From Stenotrophomonas sp. UBA2629 (GTDB taxonomy: Bacteria > Pseudomonadota > Gammaproteobacteria > Xanthomonadales > Xanthomonadaceae): 64,000 nucleotides of DNA. The stretch spans positions 15,075 to 79,074 of the forward strand of contig DEOB01000010.1 in NCBI GenBank assembly GCA_002359895.1, written 5' to 3'. Below are positions 60,011 to 64,000 of this stretch, in pieces. Within the stretch, counting starts at the first letter, position 1, and each line of letters starts with the position of its first letter. Below the pieces are notes generated by a model that had not been told where the DNA came from, ran no database searches, and saw only the letters and a list, made by a program, of their open reading frames with translations. A program made the position numbers and the translations under genes.

Positions 60011-62509
60011 ATGACAAGCACGGCAGACATGGGTAGGGCCTCAGGTGTCCAGCAGATGGACGATCTGGTCATCGAAGGCATGACCTGCGCCTCATGCGTG
60101 GGCCGGGTGGAGCGTGCGTTGGCCGCCATACCGGGGGTCAGCAAGGCCAGCGTGAACCTGGCCACTGAGCGCGCCAGTGTGCAGACCGACGGCAGTGTGT
60201 CGCGGCAGACATTGGTGCAGGCCATCCACAAGGCCGGTTATGACGTTGCCGCCTCAGCGCCGATGGAGCTGGAAATCGAAGGCATGACCTGCGCCTCGTG
60301 CGTGGGCCGCGTGGAGCGCGCACTGCTGGCCGTGCCCGGTGTGCAGTCGGCCAGTGTCAACCTGGCCACCGAGCGGGCCACGGTGCAGGGCGATGCCTCG
60401 CTGGCGCCGGCCGCGCTGGTCGCCGCCATCGCCAAGGCCGGCTACAGCGCCAAGGCGCTCGACCGCTCGCTGAACAACGACGATGCCCAGGCGCAGCGTC
60501 AGGCAGAAGAGGCACGCGTGCTCAAGCGCGATCTGCTGTTCGCCGCTGCATTGACCCTGCCGGTATTCCTGCTGGAAATGGGCGGCCACCTGGTGCCGGC
60601 GTTCCATCACTTCATCGCCTCCACGCTGGGCACCCAGAACAGCTGGCTGCTGCAGTTCGTGCTGACCACGCTGGTGTTGGTGTTCCCGGGCCGCCGCTTC
60701 TATGAGAAGGGCATTCCTGCGTTGCTGCGTGGCGGGCCGGACATGAACTCGCTGGTTGCGGTGGGCACGTTGGCGGCATATGGCTTTTCGCTGGTGGCCA
60801 CGTTCGTGCCGCGCCTGCTGCCGGCCGGCACGGTGAATGTGTATTACGAAGCCGCCGCGGTGATCGTCACCTTGATCCTGCTCGGCCGCGTGCTGGAAGC
60901 GCGTGCAAAGGGCCGCACCTCCGAGGCCATCAAGCGCCTGCTCAAGCTGCAGGCAAAAACCGCCCGCGTGCGCCGCGAGGGCAGCGTGGTGGAACTGCCG
61001 CTGGAGCAGATCAGCAACGGCGACATCATCGACGTGCGGCCGGGCGAGCGCATCGCGGTGGATGGCGAGGTGATTGACGGCGACAGCTATGTCGATGAAT
61101 CCATGATCAGCGGCGAGCCCGTACCGGTGCAGAAAACCCCGGGCAGCACGGTCGTTGGCGGCACCGTCAACCAGACCGGTACGCTGGGCGTGCGCGCCAC
61201 GGCTGTGGGCGGTGCCACCGTGCTGGCGCAGATCATCCGGCTGGTGGAGCAGGCGCAGAGTGCCAAGCTGCCGATCCAGGCATTGGTGGACCGCATCACG
61301 TTGTGGTTTGTCCCGGCGGTGATGGGCTTGGCGGTGCTGACTTTCCTGGTGTGGCTGCTGTTCGGGCCAGCGCCGGCGCTCACCTTCGGCCTGGTCAACG
61401 CCGTGGCGGTGCTGATCATCGCCTGCCCCTGTGCGATGGGCCTGGCCACGCCTACCTCGATCATGGTCGGCACCGGCCGCGGTGCCGAGCTGGGCGTGCT
61501 GTTCCGCAAGGGCGAAGCGCTGCAGTTGCTGAAGCAAGCGCAGGTGGTGGCAGTGGACAAGACCGGCACGCTCACCGAAGGTCGGCCACTGCTGACCGAC
61601 CTGCAGCTGGCCGATGGTTTCGAGCGCAGCGATGTGCTGGCCAAGGTGGCCGCGGTGGAAGACCGCTCCGAACACCCCATCGCCCGCGCCATCGTCGATG
61701 CCGCACAGCAGGACGGCCTGTCATTGCCTGCGGTGGAGGCATTTGAATCGGTCACCGGCTACGGCGTGCGCGCACAGGTGCAGGGCACGCGTGTGGAAGT
61801 AGGTGCGGACCGCTTCATGCAGACACTGGGTTTGGATGTCGGGGTGTTTGCCGCTGCCGCCAAGCAACTGGGCGAAGAAGGCAAATCGCCGTTGTACGCG
61901 GCTATTGGTGGAAAGCTGGCAGCGATCATCGCCGTGTCCGATCCGATCAAGCACGACACCCGCGCCGCTATCGCCAGCCTGCATGCGCTGGGCCTGAAGG
62001 TGGCCATGATCACCGGCGACAACCGCCGCACCGCCGAAGCCATTGCGCGCCAGCTGGGTATCGACGAAGTGGTCGCCGAAGTATTGCCCGAGGGCAAGGT
62101 GGAAGCGGTCAACCGGCTCAAGGCCGCGCATGGGCAGCTGGCCTATGTGGGTGATGGCATCAACGACGCCCCGGCGTTGGCCGCTGCTGATGTCGGCATG
62201 GCCATCGGCACCGGTACCGACGTGGCCATCGAAGCGGCCGACGTGGTGCTGATGTCCGGCAGCCTGCAGGGCGTTCCCAACGCCATCGCGCTGAGCAAGG
62301 CCACCATGGGCAACATCCGCCAGAATCTGTTCTGGGCGTTTGCCTACAACACCGCGTTGATTCCGGTGGCGGCCGGCGCGCTGTACCCGGTATGGGGCGT
62401 ACTGTTGTCGCCGGTGTTCGCGGCCGGTGCGATGGCGCTGTCGTCGGTGTTCGTGTTGGGCAACGCGTTGCGCCTGAAGCGCTTCAAAGTGCCGCAGGTG
62501 CGGGCATGA
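60011..62509 (+). CDS. copA: Cu(I)-exporting P1B-type ATPase
   Basis: The 832-residue protein has two N-terminal HMA domains with CxxC at C26/C29 and C94/C97, then eight membrane helices. The transmembrane copper site is CPC (IIACPCAMGLATPTS), the phosphorylation motif is DKTGTLTEG, and the hinge is MITGDNRRTAEAIA with GDGINDAPAL. It pumps Cu(I) from the cytoplasm to the periplasm. The two HMA domains are nearly identical over their motif region, which suggests recent duplication. cueR follows with its ribosome-binding site inside or next to the copA stop. Confidence 0.96.
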   Translation: MTSTADMGRASGVQQMDDLVIEGMTCASCVGRVERALAAIPGVSKASVNLATERASVQTDGSVSRQTLVQAIHKAGYDVAASAPMELEIEGMTCASCVGRVERALLAVPGVQSASVNLATERATVQGDASLAPAALVAAIAKAGYSAKALDRSLNNDDAQAQRQAEEARVLKRDLLFAAALTLPVFLLEMGGHLVPAFHHFIASTLGTQNSWLLQFVLTTLVLVFPGRRFYEKGIPALLRGGPDMNSLVAVGTLAAYGFSLVATFVPRLLPAGTVNVYYEAAAVIVTLILLGRVLEARAKGRTSEAIKRLLKLQAKTARVRREGSVVELPLEQISNGDIIDVRPGERIAVDGEVIDGDSYVDESMISGEPVPVQKTPGSTVVGGTVNQTGTLGVRATAVGGATVLAQIIRLVEQAQSAKLPIQALVDRITLWFVPAVMGLAVLTFLVWLLFGPAPALTFGLVNAVAVLIIACPCAMGLATPTSIMVGTGRGAELGVLFRKGEALQLLKQAQVVAVDKTGTLTEGRPLLTDLQLADGFERSDVLAKVAAVEDRSEHPIARAIVDAAQQDGLSLPAVEAFESVTGYGVRAQVQGTRVEVGADRFMQTLGLDVGVFAAAAKQLGEEGKSPLYAAIGGKLAAIIAVSDPIKHDTRAAIASLHALGLKVAMITGDNRRTAEAIARQLGIDEVVAEVLPEGKVEAVNRLKAAHGQLAYVGDGINDAPALAAADVGMAIGTGTDVAIEAADVVLMSGSLQGVPNAIALSKATMGNIRQNLFWAFAYNTALIPVAAGALYPVWGVLLSPVFAAGAMALSSVFVLGNALRLKRFKVPQVRA

Positions 62510-62520
62510 AGGAGAGGACG

Positions 62521-62991
62521 ATGCACGACGAAGGCATGAACATCGGCCAGGCCGCCAAGGCCACCGGCCTGTCGGCCAAGATGATCCGCTACTACGAAGA
62601 CACCGGCCTGTTCGGGCCGGTGGCGCGCACCGAGGCCGGCTATCGATTGTATGGGCCACGCGACATCCACACGCTGGGCTTCATCAAGCGCTCGCGTGAC
62701 ATGGGCTTCAGCGTCGAGCGTATCGGCGAGCTGCTGCAGCTGTGGCAGGACCGCTCGCGGCACAGCGCCGACGTCAAACGCATGGCGTTGGAGCACGTGC
62801 AGGTGCTGCAGCAGCGCATCGCCGAGCTGCAGGACATGGTGCGCACCGTGCAGGCACTTGCCGAATGCTGCGCCGGCGACGACCGTCCGGATTGCCCGAT
62901 CCTGCGCGACATCGAAACCGGCGTGCCGTTGTTGGCAGAGCCGTTGCCCACACAGTTTGGTGCTGGCGCGAAAACCACGGCACGCCGCTGA
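62521..62991 (+). CDS. cueR: Cu(I)-responsive MerR-family regulator
   Basis: The 156-residue protein has a MerR-type HTH (MNIGQAAKATGLSAKMIRYYEDTGL) and a long dimerisation helix. The metal loop CCAGDDRPDC has the cysteine pair C117 and C125. Counted from the inner methionine these are 112 and 120, the Cu(I) ligands of E. coli CueR. GGAGAGG precedes the ATG at 62521; an ATG at 62506 is also in frame but lacks a good site. It should activate the two long-spacer promoters upstream of copZ and copA. Confidence 0.93.
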   Translation: MHDEGMNIGQAAKATGLSAKMIRYYEDTGLFGPVARTEAGYRLYGPRDIHTLGFIKRSRDMGFSVERIGELLQLWQDRSRHSADVKRMALEHVQVLQQRIAELQDMVRTVQALAECCAGDDRPDCPILRDIETGVPLLAEPLPTQFGAGAKTTARR

Positions 62992-63200
62992 AAGCCGGTG
63001 TACCTATTCGGGATGAACGAAAAACGACAGGGGTGAATGTCGCGCGTGCCAGAAAACACCTGAATACAAGCCAAAAAAACGGTTACAGCAAACGGACGGT
63101 TTCAGGGTGGGTTGGGGTGCATAACGGAAAAATTACATCCGGACGCAGGCAGTGAAGTTGCTGCCGTGCCATCAAGACGTAATCCCAGAGGTGTACCCCC

Positions 63201-63776
63201 ATGAAGAATTCGCTGATTGCCCTGGCCCTGGTTGCCGCCCTTCCGTTCGCTGCCTCCGCTGCCGACGGCCTGTCCTACAACTACGCCGAAGCCAACTACG
63301 CCAAGACCCAGTCTGATGGCGAGGCTGACGGTTGGGGTGTGAAGGGTTCCTACGCATTCCACAAGAATTTCCACGCGTTCGGTGAGTTCACCCGCCAGGA
63401 AATCGACCGCACCAACATTGAGTTCGACCAGTGGCGCGTGGGTGCAGGCTTCAACAAGGAAATCGCACCGACCACCGATTTCGTTGCCCGCGTTGCTTAC
63501 GAAAAGTTCGACCCGCGCAAGAACGCCGGCCAGGACTTTGAAGGCTACAGCGCTGAAGCCGGCGTCCGTACCGCATTCGGCAACCACGCCGAGGTGTACG
63601 CCATGGCAGGCTACGAAGACTTCACCAAGAAGCACGGTTTCAACCCGGAAGGCGAGTTCTACGGTCGCCTGGGTGGCCAGGTGAAGTTGAACAAGAACTG
63701 GGGCATCAACGGCGACATCAAGATGAACCGTGACGGCGACAAGCAGTGGACCGTGGGTCCGCGCTTCAGCTGGTAA
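63201..63776 (+). CDS. ax21: Ax21-family outer-membrane beta-barrel protein
   Basis: The 191-residue protein has a clear 20-residue signal peptide (MKNSLIALALVAALPFAASA) and an eight-strand barrel that starts DGLSYNYAEANYAKT and ends VGPRFSW. This matches the Ax21 family of Xanthomonas and Stenotrophomonas, which is exported and found in outer-membrane vesicles. Early claims of a signalling role were withdrawn; its actual role is unresolved. It is transcribed alone with a strong terminator. The lysine content and codon bias suggest high expression. Confidence 0.92.
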   Translation: MKNSLIALALVAALPFAASAADGLSYNYAEANYAKTQSDGEADGWGVKGSYAFHKNFHAFGEFTRQEIDRTNIEFDQWRVGAGFNKEIAPTTDFVARVAYEKFDPRKNAGQDFEGYSAEAGVRTAFGNHAEVYAMAGYEDFTKKHGFNPEGEFYGRLGGQVKLNKNWGINGDIKMNRDGDKQWTVGPRFSW

Positions 63777-63804
63777 GACGCACAAGCGTCATGCAGCAAA
63801 GAAG

Positions 63805-63827
63805 AGCCCGGCATTGCCGGGCTTTTC
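63805..63827 (+). terminator. Intrinsic terminator of ax21
   Basis: AGCCCGGC at 63805-63812 pairs with GCCGGGCT at 63816-63823 around ATT and runs into TTTTC. It lies 28 bases past the ax21 stop. Confidence 0.85.
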
Positions 63828-63861
63828 TGCGTTTGTGGTGGGATGAAAACTGCCCTCATCC

Positions 63862-63978
63862 GGTGCTTCGCACCACCTTCTCCCGCATGCGGGAGAAGGG
63901 CTTGGTATCCGGCCAGTGGCAGGCGTGCTCTTGTATGGGGAGAAGGGCTTGGTATCTGGCCAGTGGCAGGCGCGCTCT
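63862..63978. repeat. REP-like palindrome and 47-base-period direct repeat at the window end
   Basis: GGTGC/GCACC (63862-63874) and a perfect 24-base palindrome of CCTTCTCCCGCA with its complement (63876-63899) repeat the elements at 58189-58294. The last ten bases of the palindrome start a 41-base sequence (63891-63931) that recurs at 63938-63978 with two mismatches. The window ends inside another copy of the CCCCTCTCCCG core. No gene is visible from 63777 to 64000. Confidence 0.8.
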
Positions 63979-64000
63979 AAAAGCCCCTCTCCCGTTTACG

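Overview
The window looks like chromosome of a member of the Xanthomonadaceae, most likely Stenotrophomonas or a close relative. The base composition is GC-rich and almost every gene is a recognisable gammaproteobacterial family. Marker content fits the group: an Ax21-family outer-membrane protein, a large Oar-like TonB receptor, and the GGGAGAGGGG-type palindromes and multi-hairpin intergenic repeats common in xanthomonads. The genus call is an inference. There are about 63 protein genes. I saw no tRNA or rRNA genes, CRISPR array, insertion sequence or prophage.

Layout. 1-6121 is an aa3 cytochrome c oxidase and heme A cluster: ctaD 3' end, a tiny membrane protein, ctaG, ctaE, SURF1, a SCO-like protein, ctaA and ctaB. 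6216-13208 is mostly housekeeping. A leftward group reads rpsU, yqeY, a YihY-type membrane protein, dnaG, a phosphatase-like protein and an SBF-type transporter; tsaD and folB face the other way. 13327-19308 holds an MscS-type channel, a GH3 glycosidase behind a LacI-type operator, a soluble PQQ sugar dehydrogenase and small membrane proteins.

19387-32949 is the most interesting region. Two divergent gene sets share a short dyad-rich control region at 25515-25645. Leftward are an NlpC/P60 endopeptidase, an L-Ala-D/L-Glu epimerase, a MurR/RpiR regulator, a YkuD L,D-transpeptidase-family enzyme and a dicarboxylate/amino-acid symporter. Rightward are an exported transglutaminase-fold protein, a TonB-dependent receptor, a beta-lactamase-fold serine hydrolase, a VanX-type D-Ala-D-Ala dipeptidase and a small membrane protein. 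Together they look like a locus for capturing murein peptides at the outer membrane, cutting them and using the L-Ala, D-Glu and D-Ala products.

33172-46892 is mixed accessory metabolism: EF-hand protein, HAD hydrolase, an HglS-like 2-oxoadipate dioxygenase, a VWA lipoprotein, an esterase, GST, HPP-family membrane protein, TorF-like porin, LysR regulator, alcohol dehydrogenase and aldo/keto reductase. 47090-51995 carries an M23 peptidase, bioA-bioD and a membrane PQQ glucose dehydrogenase. 52116-54647 is a compact set: an SPFH protein fused to an excisionase-type HTH, a zinc-ribbon membrane protein and a 53-residue zinc-ribbon protein. 54835-58143 encodes a triheme cytochrome, a TsdA-like diheme cytochrome and a porin. 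59607-62991 is a copper module (copZ divergent from copA-cueR) with MerR-type promoters on both arms. The window ends with ax21 and repeat sequence.
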